A stretch of DNA of 64,000 nucleotides. It comes from Cercophora sp. LCS_1 (lineage: Eukaryota > Ascomycota > Sordariomycetes > Sordariales > Lasiosphaeriaceae). Positions within the stretch are counted from its first letter, which is position 1. Each line of letters opens with the position of its first letter. Below are positions 21,992 to 32,691 of the stretch, in pieces. The notes under the pieces are model-generated. The model was not told where the DNA came from. It searched no databases and worked only from the letters and a program-made list of their open reading frames with translations. Made by a program: the position numbers and the translations under genes. Location: positions 496,001 through 560,000 of the forward strand of contig JAPZLL010000014.1 in NCBI GenBank assembly GCA_036250225.1. The letters run 5' to 3'.

Positions 21992-22771
21992 ATGACAACA
22001 ATCTTCGACATCCCGGGTACCAACCCGCCCAACCCCTTCGCCCCAATCATTGACGGATACCTCTCCTCTTGGACGACGACAGCAGCAGACCAAACCGCAT
22101 CCCGCATCATCTCCAAAGTCACAACCTCCCCCAACCCCCGTAACGCGCTCTATCACCTCTGGGATGCCTTTTCCACTTCCGTCGTCCACACCACCACCTC
22201 CACGTCTTTCACCCCGCACCTAACCCTCCTTTCCTCCATCCGCTCCCACGCCCCCACAAAACCCACCGCGCTCGCACCCGGTTCCTCTCATGAAAAGGCG
22301 CTTTTGACGAGCCGTCACCTCCAGTCTGACGGGTTTTTTGACTGGAGTCGGCTCCCGCTGTTTCCGGAGCAATGCAGCGACACCCACGACATCCTCGAGG
22401 CATGGCGGGACTGGGATGGTGTAAGAGCAGCGGGAGCGACCGGGGTTTCGACGCTCGACGCGCCGCCCGCCGAGTATTTTGTCAGGTTCGTTACATTCTC
22501 TGCGCTTCTCTTGTCGACACAGACCGGGCATGCGGACGGAGGAGCTACATGTATTCATCCGATTAGTGTGTTTTACGCGGCGCGGAACATCCTCGAGAGG
22601 GAGGGCATGCAGGCCAAGGAGGACGGCGAGCCGGGGCATACCACGGGTGGAGAGCACAGGTTGGATGTGAGGCAGGTGTGGGAGTTGGATGTGCGGGTTG
22701 CAGCGATTTGGTTGAAGGGGAGACGAAGGAGGTGGTCGGGGAGGCGAGGGCGGTTGTTAGGGGGTTGTTAG
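21992..22771 (+). CDS. DUF3632 family protein
   Basis: The frame from the ATG at 21992 gives 259 residues with the pattern of the fungal DUF3632 family: FFDWSRLPLFPEQCSDTHDI near residue 110, FVRFVTFSALLLSTQTG with a helical centre, ISVFYAARNILERE, and VWELDVRVAAIWLKG near the end. The last 19 codons after WLKG are Arg/Gly-rich and unlike the family. The alternative frame from the G run at 22717-22720 reads ETKEVVGEARAVVRGLLGDQ, which looks more natural, so a one-base loss is likely near the 3' end. Function of the family is unknown. Confidence 0.75.
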   Translation: MTTIFDIPGTNPPNPFAPIIDGYLSSWTTTAADQTASRIISKVTTSPNPRNALYHLWDAFSTSVVHTTTSTSFTPHLTLLSSIRSHAPTKPTALAPGSSHEKALLTSRHLQSDGFFDWSRLPLFPEQCSDTHDILEAWRDWDGVRAAGATGVSTLDAPPAEYFVRFVTFSALLLSTQTGHADGGATCIHPISVFYAARNILEREGMQAKEDGEPGHTTGGEHRLDVRQVWELDVRVAAIWLKGRRRRWSGRRGRLLGGC

Positions 22772-23101
22772 GGGATCAAGAAAGGAGGACGAATAGCGAT
22801 GACAGGTGAACTGGCGCTGGGTGAGCTCATCCACCAGCACCGTTCGCGCTGTTACAATCAAAGTGGTCACCTGCTCGATGAAGCGGGAAGAGCGTCGGCT
22901 GAGTTGAAAACAAAAAGTCAAGACTATGATGATCATGTTTGATGATTAACCTGGCTAAATGTACGCCATGGGGGCGTATCTACCAACTTCAAAACCTATA
23001 AGATAGCTTCCGCTCCCCACACTCCCCACACGAAAAGGCAATTTTCCCGGCACCACACTCACGACAAACACCACTTTGACATCACCGGTTCCAGTCAAAA
23101 A
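22772..23101. other. Intergenic
   Basis: No gene. It holds a possible TATA-like ACCTATAAGATAG about 100 bp upstream of the next start codon. Confidence 0.4.
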
Positions 23102-23794
23102 ATGCCGCAATCTGAGCTCCGTGCCGAATTACTCGACGACTCCAAGCGCGGATTGGTTAGCTTCCTCAGCAGTCTCGGCAGCAACCCACAGTACCACTGG
23201 GGTTTCACAGTCATTCGCACCGCCTACGGTCCTGGGACCGACAAGCAGTTCCAGCGGTTGATTGACCGCATGGAAGCCGAGGTCCGCTCTACCCTCATGG
23301 CGAAAGCCGCTCCACGACTGTTTGACCCCGACGGTGAAGTGGATCGAGTGTTGGAAGGTCTCACTGAAGAGGTCCTACGGCTGTTTCTCTTGCGAATCAG
23401 AAGCGACAAAGATGATCTGGACGGAGCAAGTGTTGAAGCCATCAGGGCAATGATGAAGGATGAAGGTCCGGGGGAGCCGCCTCTTGATGGGCTGGGCGTC
23501 GTCCTCCTGGTCGACGAAGAGGTCTTGGACTCGGTGCCAAGGGCTGAGGCTGCTGGCCGCGAGCCATGGATCAAGGTCTTAGAGTTGGATTACCTGCCGG
23601 AAATACACAAAGAGAATGCAAGGATTCCACGGCGTTACTTTGGTTGGATGATCCTGTGTAGCACTGCTCTTTGGAGGTTCTGGAACATGCTGTATCTCAA
23701 GGAACTGTGGGCCTTTGCTCCGGCTGCGGATCAAAATGGAAGACTGGTCAAGGTGTGGGATGGGGATTCGGAGAGCAAAACGATCGAGTTCTAA
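23102..23794 (+). CDS. Conserved-looking fungal protein of unknown function
   Basis: A single exon of 230 residues starting at ATG in AAAATGCC. Near the N-terminus YHWGFTVIRTAYGPGTDKQF recalls a widespread ascomycete family in which 'WGFxxxRTxY' precedes an acidic helical region. The middle is rich in Glu, Asp and Arg; the C-terminus has YFGWMILCSTALWRFWNMLY. There is no signal peptide, membrane segment or catalytic motif I recognise. It stands alone between DUF3632 and the LysM relic, with an undamaged frame. Confidence 0.7.
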   Translation: MPQSELRAELLDDSKRGLVSFLSSLGSNPQYHWGFTVIRTAYGPGTDKQFQRLIDRMEAEVRSTLMAKAAPRLFDPDGEVDRVLEGLTEEVLRLFLLRIRSDKDDLDGASVEAIRAMMKDEGPGEPPLDGLGVVLLVDEEVLDSVPRAEAAGREPWIKVLELDYLPEIHKENARIPRRYFGWMILCSTALWRFWNMLYLKELWAFAPAADQNGRLVKVWDGDSESKTIEF

Positions 23795-23832
23795 GGTATT
23801 TGATTTGGAGTATTGGTAAGGATGTATGGTGA

Positions 23833-25146
23833 TCAAGCTCTTCTTGTACTTGTCACGATGCTACCCAGTGAAGATGACGTCGGCCTGTCCGTTGCCGAAG
23901 CGGAGGACTGCTTTGGTGACGGCTCATATCTTTCCCAGCCAGCAATCGGACCAACACAAACCACGGTGCCAGCACGAAGAGAAGCCGAGCAGTCCACAGA
24001 CAGGGATGGGTTGACCTGTACAAACAAGTTGAAGGGAATTCCCTTCTCCACACAAATTGTTCCACAGTCGTCTGCAGCGCTGACAATGTGCCACCTACCA
24101 CACCCCAACGTCGTACCTGTTGCCAGCGGTGCGCCCGACGGGGGAGGAGTGGGCGAGCGGGAATAGCCCCCGCTACCGCCGGGGCTGGTCCCGGAGCCTG
24201 GGCCACCAGGGATAGGATCCAGACCGGGACTCGCTTGCGCTGGAGGGCCTGCGGCGTCGTTGTGCTGCCCGCCTGGAGGTGAGACGCATATCAACTTCCC
24301 GTACCAGTCGGGGGCAGCATGGAGGTTGGAGCAGTCGGCATTGATCCAGGGGTTATAGGCGCTGAGGGAGTCGATGGCGATGCCATGGGCCGTTTCGATG
24401 CTGATGCAGATATCTTCTGGACGAAGGCGGTATGTCGTGCACTGAGGCGGAAGGCATAGTGATAGACCGGCTGGGATTTTCTGACATTCTCGGATGACGT
24501 CCTGATTTGTGATGTAAAGAGCGGCGGCCGATACTTTCGAGGCCGACGCGACGGAGTCGCACGTGTCTCCGTCCTTTGTAGTGTAGCTCAAGCGCGTCAG
24601 GCAAAAAGGCCGTTCCGCAGGTTACGCAGCAACCTCGAGACGGGGCGGGATGTCGGTTGGTCCTGCGCCGCCACACTGCGCGTATACGTACTCGAGGTTT
24701 GCCTTGTAGAAGTCGTTGTATACAGAGTAGCGCGATGACTGCATGATTGCCAGTCGGCGGACGTAGCAAGGCGAGCACAGTTCGTTTCGGGGCATATCTT
24801 GAACGCTGTCTACGGTGGTAAAGTTGTCAATCACCTCTGTTCAGCCGTTAGCAAGGCCCCTCAGCGCACATGTGGGTGTAGGCTCAGGTGGGACGACCAG
24901 CATCTTACCATTGCAGTATCGTTGTCCATTTGGCTCTCGCAGGCATGTTTCGTTCCATCCTTGCCATGCGAAGCCTCCGAGCCGGGTAGGGACCGCGCCG
25001 TGGAGAGTTGTGCCCGCGCATGTAGTTGCGACAATGTTGAACCACGAGCGAAGGGATGTGTTACAAGTCTCGGTGCAGGTGGCATCTGCGAGCTCTTTGG
25101 GACAATCGACCCCAAAACCTTCAAGGTATGGGTTATTATCCCTCAT
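23833..25146 (-). pseudogene. LysM-domain protein gene, 5'-truncated with nonsense codon
   Basis: Two exon parts (about 25146-24909 and 24836-23833, 72-nt intron 24837-24908 with GTAAGA donor and CAG acceptor) join in phase through CN-E-VIDNFTTVDSVQDMP. Three LysM-like units follow: YTTKDGDTCDSVASA, CTTYRLRPEDICISIETAHG and WHIVSAADDCGTICVEKGIP, the last two separated by a Gly/Pro/Ser linker. An in-frame TAA at 24622-24624 splits the protein before the first unit. No signal peptide or start codon exists: on the 5' side the frame runs directly into chitinase sequence on the other strand. LysM proteins bind chitin; this type is usually paired head-to-head with the adjacent chitinase class. Confidence 0.75.
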
Positions 25147-28100
25147 GAATCCGGGCTGGCTCCGACCGTGCTGACCTTTCCGAGGTGCTGGCTGATCCAG
25201 CCGACATTCCCACCTATAAACGGCTCATGTTGCTCAAAAGGAGGGATTACCAGCTCAAGATATTCGTAGCGATCGGGGCTGGACTTTCAACGATCCAGGC
25301 CCCACGCGCACCACCTTTTCGGACCTGGCAGCATCGGTCAGCAGACAACAGATATTCATCGAGTCACTCGTGTCTTTTATGACAACCTATGGGTTCGATG
25401 GCGTCGATCTGGACTGGGAGTATCCGCGAGCCGAGGACAGAGGCGGACGGGACATGGATTATGCGAACTTTCCAAAATTCATGAGTCGTCTGAAAGCGGG
25501 CTTGGCAGTTTCAGGCGGGAGGAAGGACATTTCGATCACATTGCCCTGTTCATACTGGTATCTTCAGCACTTTGACCTCCGGGCCCTGGTCAAGGAAATC
25601 TCGTGGTTTAACATCATGTCCTACGACATGCATGGCACATGGGACAAGACGAACAAATGGGTAGGCCCTTACCTCAACGCACACACAAACCTGACTGAGA
25701 TCATGGAACTGGGCCTCTATCTTCTCTGGCGTAACCAAGTGCCGCCGGACAAGGTTGTCTTGGGCACAGCCTTTTACGGCCGCGCTTTCACCGCCAGCAG
25801 CCCGTCTTGTGTCCAGCCCGGATGCATGTATGAGTCGGGGGCAGGTCCTGGGCGCTGCAGCAAGGAACCGGGGATCCTCATGAACTCGGAGATTGACGAC
25901 GTGGTCAAGCAAAAGGGGATTCGACCACAATGGGATAAGAGTTCGGCCGTCAAGATTGCCTCGTGGGGAAACCAGTGGGTGGCCTATGATGACGAAGACA
26001 CGTTGAGGCAAAAGTCAGAGACGGCGCAGGAGCTCTGCCTCGGCGGGCTGATGGTCTGGGCCATCACGCACGACACGGCAGATGCCAAGTACAGCCGTGC
26101 CCTCGCAAAGGTGTCGAATCGCATACGGGGACCGCAAGAATTCAGCGACTACGACCCATACACTTCGGTCAAAACCCTGGTGCGGCAGTGCAAATGGACC
26201 AACTGCGGCTAGGGGTGTCCGCCTGGCTGGGCATTGGTCAGGCGATCGGACAAGGACGCATGCGGAGAGGAATACATGTTCGACAACCAGCATTGCGATG
26301 GGGGTCGATCGCACCTGTTCTGCTGTCCAACAGAGGCACCACTGCCCAAGTGCGGGTGGTACACGCACCACAACGGCAAATGCGATCCCCAGTGTCCGTC
26401 AGGGACAATCGAAATCGGCTCCAACAACATGCACTGCAACAACGGCAAGTACCAGGCCGCCTGTTGCACATTCGACACGAAGAGCATGCGTGCGTACGCG
26501 AACTGCGAATGGGGCCCCTGGCCGAACTGTGACAACGCGAAGAGGTGCCCTTGGGCTGATGGGTCCAAGTTCGCCCTCACGACACAGTCAAGCACGGGAT
26601 CGGGAGGCGCCTATTGTCTTCCCAACAGGGACGGCATCTACACATCACGAGTTTACTGCTGCAACAACCAGAACGAGGAAAACCGGTGGGGGTTCTGCCA
26701 AGGCTACAGCACCATTGGGCTCGCCGATTCCGACAAAAACGTGAACAACTATTGCTGGAGCGGATGTCCCGACGACACAACGCGGATAGCAATGAATCGC
26801 AACATCAGAGCATGTGCCGGAAAAGAGGGCGCTGCTGCCGTATGCTGCCCAACCTGGACCTACGACCGCAAACTAATCGAGAATCCTATCCTTGCACAGT
26901 ACCGCACCAGTGCCAACAACTTTGCAAATAACCCGACATGCTACGCCAACGGCCTCGGGGGACTGTCGACGCGTTCAGATAGCAGCATCAGGGCACTCGA
27001 CAGCCGCCAGGAGAATTCGGAGGCGTCGGATGCCATCGCGACAGCAGGTCTGTTACTAGGACTTTTGACGAAGTCCCACGGCAGCCAGGCCATGCGTGAT
27101 GCGGCACTTTTGATATGGGACAATACCGTTGGTGCCAAGTTCCGCAACCTCAAGTACGCGCTTCTCTCGGCCTTCCTGGAAGCGCTGGAGGTGTGGAAGA
27201 CGGTGGGGCCCCTCGAGTTAGCTCACCGCATCACCTGCAGCCCGCACATGTGGAACATGCGTGTCGGGCGGGGGGGGGGCGGTCCCAACCAGCCAGGCAC
27301 ACTGGGCTGCAGCCACGACTTTTGCACGCCTCCAAGCAATGAAGACCCTGAAGGCGTATGCTACGACGCTGAGAACCCCCCTTCGGCGTCTCGTGGGTCC
27401 ACGGGGCTGACCAAAAGCCTGCCTCAGGCGAGGAGCCTCGAGAAACGCGCGCGGCAATACAGAGCCCAAATTTCGGATGCAAACGGGCGTATGCGGACAA
27501 TCACGCTCACTCTCGACAGAGTAGGTCATCTCACCATGAAAAGGTTTCTGACCTACCTAGTTCAGCGTTTTGCTAATATCAGCCAACCCCCCAGCACACG
27601 CCGGCTGGAGAATTCGACTTTCATAATCCCATTTACGATGAGGCTCTCGACTTCACAGACCCAGATGACTGCGGAGACGCGACGTTGGCTGCTGTCAGCA
27701 ATCCGCATCTCTACAACGGCGAGCTCAGAGAGTTTCAGAGTGAGCTTCCCCCAGCAACCAACCAGGTGCGCCCCAAGTGTGCACGTTGAATAACAGGGAT
27801 ACATCATCAGCGGAACATACTCTAGACGGGGTGCTCGTCCGGGAGTTCATCGAACAGGCCGCTAGGGGCGTGCTACCCAGTGGCGCCACCATGCGAGCGG
27901 GAGCCATCTCGGCCAGCTTCTTTCTGGAGCACGTACCGACCCCGATTCTCAACGCGCCGCCGGTCCAGGGCGGTCTAGACGACAGCAGACTCTATGCTAG
28001 AATCATAGAGTGCGTCGGACCGGTACGCAACGAACAAGGACTTTGTGCTGGTTTATGAATTTATCAATGGACACAAGTCCTTGGTCGTCAGAGGGGTCGA

Positions 28101-28612
28101 TATTGTTGAGAAAAGCAAGTGGGAAGGCTATGTTAGTAACATGGACAACCCAAACGAGGCCTTGGTAAGCACCCCGCAGTTTCTTTTCCCTGGGTGCTCC
28201 TTGTTCTGCTTTTTGTTCCCGCCTCACCTGACAACGCCTCAAGTCAAAAATACGTCTCACAATCGCGGTGATTCTGTACATGGGTCGAACGAGCAACCCG
28301 CCGGTGCAGCCACGCCTGGCACACGTGGTGACTCTCATACACGCCGAGTGGCGACGCGCAGAGATCCAGTGGAATGCTCGGCACCCAAACGATCAAGTCC
28401 GCGTGGCCGATGCTTGGGCCGAATGGGCAAGAGCGCAACAGGCATTTTCTGAGGAGCGTGCTATTGGGTGGGTCACGCAGGCAATTTTGGACATGCGAAG
28501 ACGGTGGGCTGTTCGGACAGGGGAAGGTGCGCTGGGCGTGATGGAAGCTTTGCGGAGACTCGAAGACCAGATTCCAAACGTGATCATTTCTGCGGCGGGC
28601 TTTCCAGCGTGA
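25087..28612 (+). pseudogene. GH18 chitinase (subgroup C, LysM-type) remnant, multiply broken
   Basis: The readable protein starts inside the GH18 barrel (FGTIDPKTFKV), passes an intron at 25126-25184, then breaks frame at the GGGG of 25275-25278. It continues with the intact catalytic DGVDLDWEYP (DxxDxDxE) at about 25397-25426, SWFNIMSYDMHGTWDKTN, TAFYGRAFT and GGLMVWAITHD. An in-frame TAG at 26210-26212 precedes a Cys-rich region (CGWYTHHNGKCDPQCPSGT) typical of this class. A 62-nt intron at 27521-27582 leads to the C-terminal region, with further frame slips near 27775 and 28025 and another intron before about 28250. The N-terminal signal peptide, LysM and chitin-binding modules are absent. 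Intact relatives are secreted chitin hydrolases. Confidence 0.8.
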
Positions 28613-28871
28613 GCCTGCTGTACTGGTGTGGCCGAGGTCCACGGGTAAATACAGTTGTATGTATTGTAGTAGGTTTTTGGCTTGGACTTTACGCTGATTC
28701 TGGGCCTCTGTCTTTTATTGATGCCAAGTTAAAATACAGAAAGTTATTTAGCCGAACCGACTTGACAACCTGTGCAATTACTGTTGAATGTTTCCCGAAG
28801 CCTCTTCTTCGTGTGTTTATGTCCCTGAGGGCCCATATTTTCGGAAACCGGTCTCAGCGAACAAAGGCGGT

Positions 28872-30434
28872 TTACAACTCATGTTCCCCTCCGGGGCCGT
28901 AGTCAACAGACTCAACCTCCCGCAAAATAGCCCTCGCGGCCCTCACCCTCCCACCTCCTTGTCTCCTACATAATTCCCCCAGTTCACGCGCCCGGCTCCT
29001 ATAAACAGATGCTCTCCCGCCGACCAGAACATCAATCAGCACATCCCCTAGCTCTTTCGCCCTGCAAACCACTCCTTCCTCCCTCTGATTCCCCCACCGT
29101 CCGATCCCCAAAACCTCAGCCCGTCTCGCGAAATCATACGTGTCCATCCAAACCGGCAATACGACCTGCGGCACGCCAGCGTCAACTGCCTCCAGGAACG
29201 AATTCGCACCTCCATGGTGCACAGCACACACGATGGTGCGGCTCTCCAAGACCGCCGACGGCTCAGCGTCAATCCACTCGACAACCCTGACCCGCCCGTC
29301 CTCCATCTCCCGGCCCAGCGTCTCCCACACGCGACACCCCTTTTCCCTGACCTCATATTTTCCCTTTCTACTCAACTTCCATAAAACCCTCAGCCCCCTC
29401 AACCGTCCATCCCGCCACAATACCCCATCCACAGCCCTAAACATGATCCTCAGTGCACCCGCCATCTCGACTGCAGCGTCCTCGTCCAGAAAGACATGCG
29501 TCCCAAGGTTGATATAAACCGTCGGTCCCTTTGCCAACCACCCAGCCAGCTCCGCATCGACCATTTTCAACGGCAGCGTAGGCCGCAGCATCGGTCCACA
29601 CGGCACCACATGTTCCGGAACCACCCTCAGCGGGAACTCGATCTCCCTCAGATTGGCAACGAGAAACTTGATTCCCAGTTTGGAATCCAGTGACAAGTCA
29701 TTCAGCGTCGTCAATACCGCCCCGCCGCCATGCTGCGCCAAGTACTCCTGCACCTCGCGTCGATGAAAATCAAAGAATCTCGCTATGACGAGCGCGAGCA
29801 CAACCAGCAGAATATTAGCGGGGATATGCGCAACGGGGACGGGAAACGGGTGCGGTGATCCGATGCAGGGATATCTCCATAACGCCTCGCCGTCGGGTTG
29901 AAAAGGCATGGAAAAGTCCTTGATTGTGTTTGGTGAAAGGACGACGAACCGCGCGCCGAGGTGGCGGAGGACGGTTAGTCCTGGGGAGAAGACGGGGTCG
30001 ACGGCTGTGAGTACGGGTTGCACCGTGTTGCAAATGTCTGTGATGGAGTTGGTGATTTGGTGGAATTCCGGACCCGTCCAGGGGAGGGTTACGTGAAGCA
30101 GCAAGAGCATGCGGCGAACGGCGTGGTGGAGGGTCGAGTGTGTCTCGGCGAGGGATTCGCGTTCGGCTGTGAGCGAGGGACGCGACCAAGCTGTTACCAT
30201 GTCGATGCCGGATATGGGACGGAAGATGATCGGACGAGCTGAGGGTTCGGCTTGCAGAGCGTGGGCGGAGGTGGCCAGGACGGAGGAGTGGATTCGTGGG
30301 AAGGAGGCAAAGTGAACTTCGATGTTGGAGTCCGCGGTGAGAAGGGCGTAGGCGGTTGCGAGGAAGACGTTTGCTTGGCCGTGTTCCGAGTTTGTGAGGA
30401 GCAGGATGCGTTTTGGCGGTGGAAGGGAGCCCAT
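28872..30434 (-). CDS. UDP-glycosyltransferase (GT1-like)
   Basis: A single exon of 520 residues from MGSLPPPKRILLLTNSEHGQ. The N-terminal acceptor half includes a hydrophobic stretch (PANILLVVLALVIARFF) also seen in fungal UGTs. The C-terminal donor-binding half has GPTVYINLGTHVFLDEDAAV and CAVHHGGANSFLEAVDAGVP followed by QVVLPVWMDTYDFARRAEVL, the signature where HHGG-x-NS contacts the nucleotide sugar. It probably glucosylates a small lipophilic molecule such as a sterol, polyketide or xenobiotic. It is convergent with the ruined chitinase (259 bp between ends). The frame is intact. Confidence 0.9.
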   Translation of the reverse strand: MGSLPPPKRILLLTNSEHGQANVFLATAYALLTADSNIEVHFASFPRIHSSVLATSAHALQAEPSARPIIFRPISGIDMVTAWSRPSLTAERESLAETHSTLHHAVRRMLLLLHVTLPWTGPEFHQITNSITDICNTVQPVLTAVDPVFSPGLTVLRHLGARFVVLSPNTIKDFSMPFQPDGEALWRYPCIGSPHPFPVPVAHIPANILLVVLALVIARFFDFHRREVQEYLAQHGGGAVLTTLNDLSLDSKLGIKFLVANLREIEFPLRVVPEHVVPCGPMLRPTLPLKMVDAELAGWLAKGPTVYINLGTHVFLDEDAAVEMAGALRIMFRAVDGVLWRDGRLRGLRVLWKLSRKGKYEVREKGCRVWETLGREMEDGRVRVVEWIDAEPSAVLESRTIVCAVHHGGANSFLEAVDAGVPQVVLPVWMDTYDFARRAEVLGIGRWGNQREEGVVCRAKELGDVLIDVLVGGRASVYRSRARELGELCRRQGGGRVRAARAILREVESVDYGPGGEHEL

Positions 30435-31943
30435 TGCGACTGGGTTGTAATGTTTTCGACGGGAAAAGGGGCAAAGGCTTGGCGCCGTTGTGCAAACACC
30501 AAAGTTGGTGGAAGTGTAAACACCGCATGGCTTGGCATGCGAAGAGGGATAATGGAGAGTGGAATGTAGGGATTATATCACACGATGAAGGGACTAACGA
30601 TTAGAACGTGGTTTCGGTCATCGGGTGGCGGGGGAACCAACCTGCGCCCACACCACACCCCACCCCCTCTCGGATGTTAGGCGAGACAATCATCGCCGTC
30701 CGCAAAACGGGAAGAGGAGAAACCTTCTCATCAAATATCCGGGCAACAATGACATGACGGATCGAGGACCGTCTTCGTGCCGTTAATGTGGTTAGCCGAG
30801 CCGACAAAAAGTTGATGCCCATGTTTTGTCGTCACCGGATCACGGGTTATCCCTGCCATCACTTTACCTCCCCCTGCTCCGCGATACCGTCAGTGCTGCC
30901 AAGTCCTCGGAGTCCCAAGGGGAGCCATGATTCTAGAACACGGTCGGCCGCATGGACAGAACCCGGCGAGGGGGTTTTGCCAAGGCAGCCGCAATGCTTG
31001 GACGCAATCTCGAGAATATCCGTCCACTCATTGTTTCCAGAATGGTCGGCCCGGAAGCTTGGGTGGGCATGCACTATAAACCGGGGACCACGCCGACCCG
31101 TGTGTGATCATAGGAAGGTCGCATATAGAGCATCGCTTAGCGTTTTGTTGCTCGGTTTCATGAGTTTCCCCATTGCGCGATCGCGGCAGATTCTGCCTGA
31201 ATTGACTCGGTCGAATCAGAGACGGAAATATTCTTGGAGACTGTCGTCACCAGGGCGGAAGGTTATCGATGTCGATGGGGTGGGTTTTGGGGACGATATT
31301 GCCTGAATTGACTTACACGATGCGGATGTTCTGTGTGCGTGGTTTTGGGGGCAAGGAAGGTACGGTAGGGACAAAGGTGGCGCGCTCCTGACACTGAAGG
31401 CGTCCTTTTTCTCGGTTCTCCCGTTGGACTTGCAATTAGGGAACAGGTAGGTAATAAAAAGACATGACCTGTTTGAGCCTGCTGGCTGTCTCATGAGCCC
31501 GTCCTATGTGTGATTGGTTGCCTCACGTTGGCGAAGCACACGCTGTGGCACACTTCCATCTTGTGGTTTTTTCGTTGAGTCTTTGGCCGTTGATAAACCG
31601 AGCCATCGGTTGCATCTGCACCTGCCGTTTTATTTTTTCTTATATCCCTTACCATCAGCCACAGGTGTGTGTGGGTAACATGGGTTCCTCAGCCACGCAA
31701 ACGGCACTGAGGCGTCATCATCCGACAAGGGTTTCCACAGGGGGCTCTGGAAAGCAAGGTACCTCAAAATGAATCTTCAGATTGAAAGTAGTACCTAGCG
31801 ACAAGACGCAACGCGGCACCTTCTCGTCCCACAATGCTGCCAAAAAAAAAAACAAAAAAAACGCGTTGGTCTATCGACCTTTCCAGAATGGCGGGAAAAA
31901 AAATCTAGAGGCGCCAGCAACGCAACCTTAACCACCACACAGC
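30435..31943. other. 1.5-kb intergenic region
   Basis: No supported gene. The 172-codon plus frame at 30788-31306 and the smaller ones have no domains. Interrupted A runs occur around 31840-31905 before the BTB gene. Confidence 0.5.
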
Positions 31944-32691
31944 ATGGCTTCGGCAAAGAGGCCTGGTGAGACGGGCAATCCCTCCTTCGGGGAGTAAGTG
32001 CTCCTTGTATTTTCGTTCTTCGTATGTCCCTTTCTTCTCTTTTTTTCTTTTTGATGAAGCTGACACTGATCTTTTGTCGCTAGAGTCCTATCTTCAAGGC
32101 TGTTCAAGTTCTACATCGGACCCAACAAACGAGAGTTCACGATGCACTCATCCCTCATTGCGGCGCAATCCCCTTCCTTCAACATTCTGACCAACGACAG
32201 CTTCGAGGAAGCCAAGGATTTCGAGGTGGAGATGTCGCATGTCGACGAGAGAACTTTCGCCTATTTCGCACAATATGCGTACTCCGGCTCCTACATCGTG
32301 ACGGAAGCAGAAGGCAAGGAGAGGGTTTGGGAATGTGTCAGGCCCGCCAACGGGGATTGATCTGTCCATATAAACTCCTGGCGGGTTGGATACTCAGGCC
32401 CCTCAGCTGGACCACAAGACGCTCGACCAAATGAATTGCTCTGGCACGCACGGGTCCACACCTTTGCTGATTGCTACGGCATTCCTGGAGCACAGCTTCG
32501 AGGAGGTGGACGTTGCCAAGTTTAGGCAACATGGGGTCTCGTTTAGCGCTCAGAACACTGAAAAATTGCTGAACAATGCCAAGTCCCGCAGACTGGTCGG
32601 TGATGACAGCGAGTTGTCATTGTGTCTCATTACCAACTTGGTGGAGGAGCTGAAGATGCGGTACCTACCCGGAGCGCCGGTGCCTAACTGA
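31944..32691 (+). CDS. BTB/POZ-domain protein
   Basis: Exon 1 (31944-31993) and a 90-nt intron (31994-32083, GTAAGT/CTGAC/GCTAG) lead in phase into LSSRLFKFYIGPNKREFTMH and SSLIAAQSPSFNILTND, then VDERTFAYFAQYAYSGSY, the fungal BTB pattern (internal threshold residues and FxxFxxYxYxGxY). Reading straight on ends at 32360 with 108 residues. A second intron at 32337-32397 (weak GTCAGG donor, ACTCAG acceptor) would extend it in phase to 32691, adding FLEHSFEEVDVAKF and a helical C-terminus for 198 residues. I favour the longer form because the downstream frame looks coding. BTB domains dimerise and can recruit Cul3 ligases. Confidence 0.72.

Noticed and set aside
24799..25269. Independent 156-codon plus-strand gene over the LysM 5' end
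   Set aside because: Only its middle (FGTIDPKTFKV) looks coding, and it fits as a chitinase exon ending at a GTATGG donor; the rest is antisense to LysM.
26210..26212. Programmed stop-codon readthrough in the chitinase
   Set aside because: Considered because coding continues in frame after TAG, but the gene also has frameshifts and no 5' end, so a plain nonsense mutation is simpler.
26082..26744. Alternative plus-strand frame (220 codons) over the chitinase Cys-rich region
   Set aside because: It is rich in Thr/Arg/Ala from frame-shifted Cys/Asn codons; the true frame shows the conserved Cys spacing of the chitinase class.
29815..30528. 237-codon minus-strand frame overlapping the glycosyltransferase
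   Set aside because: It is a Pro/Arg/His-rich shadow frame of the UGT N-terminal half.
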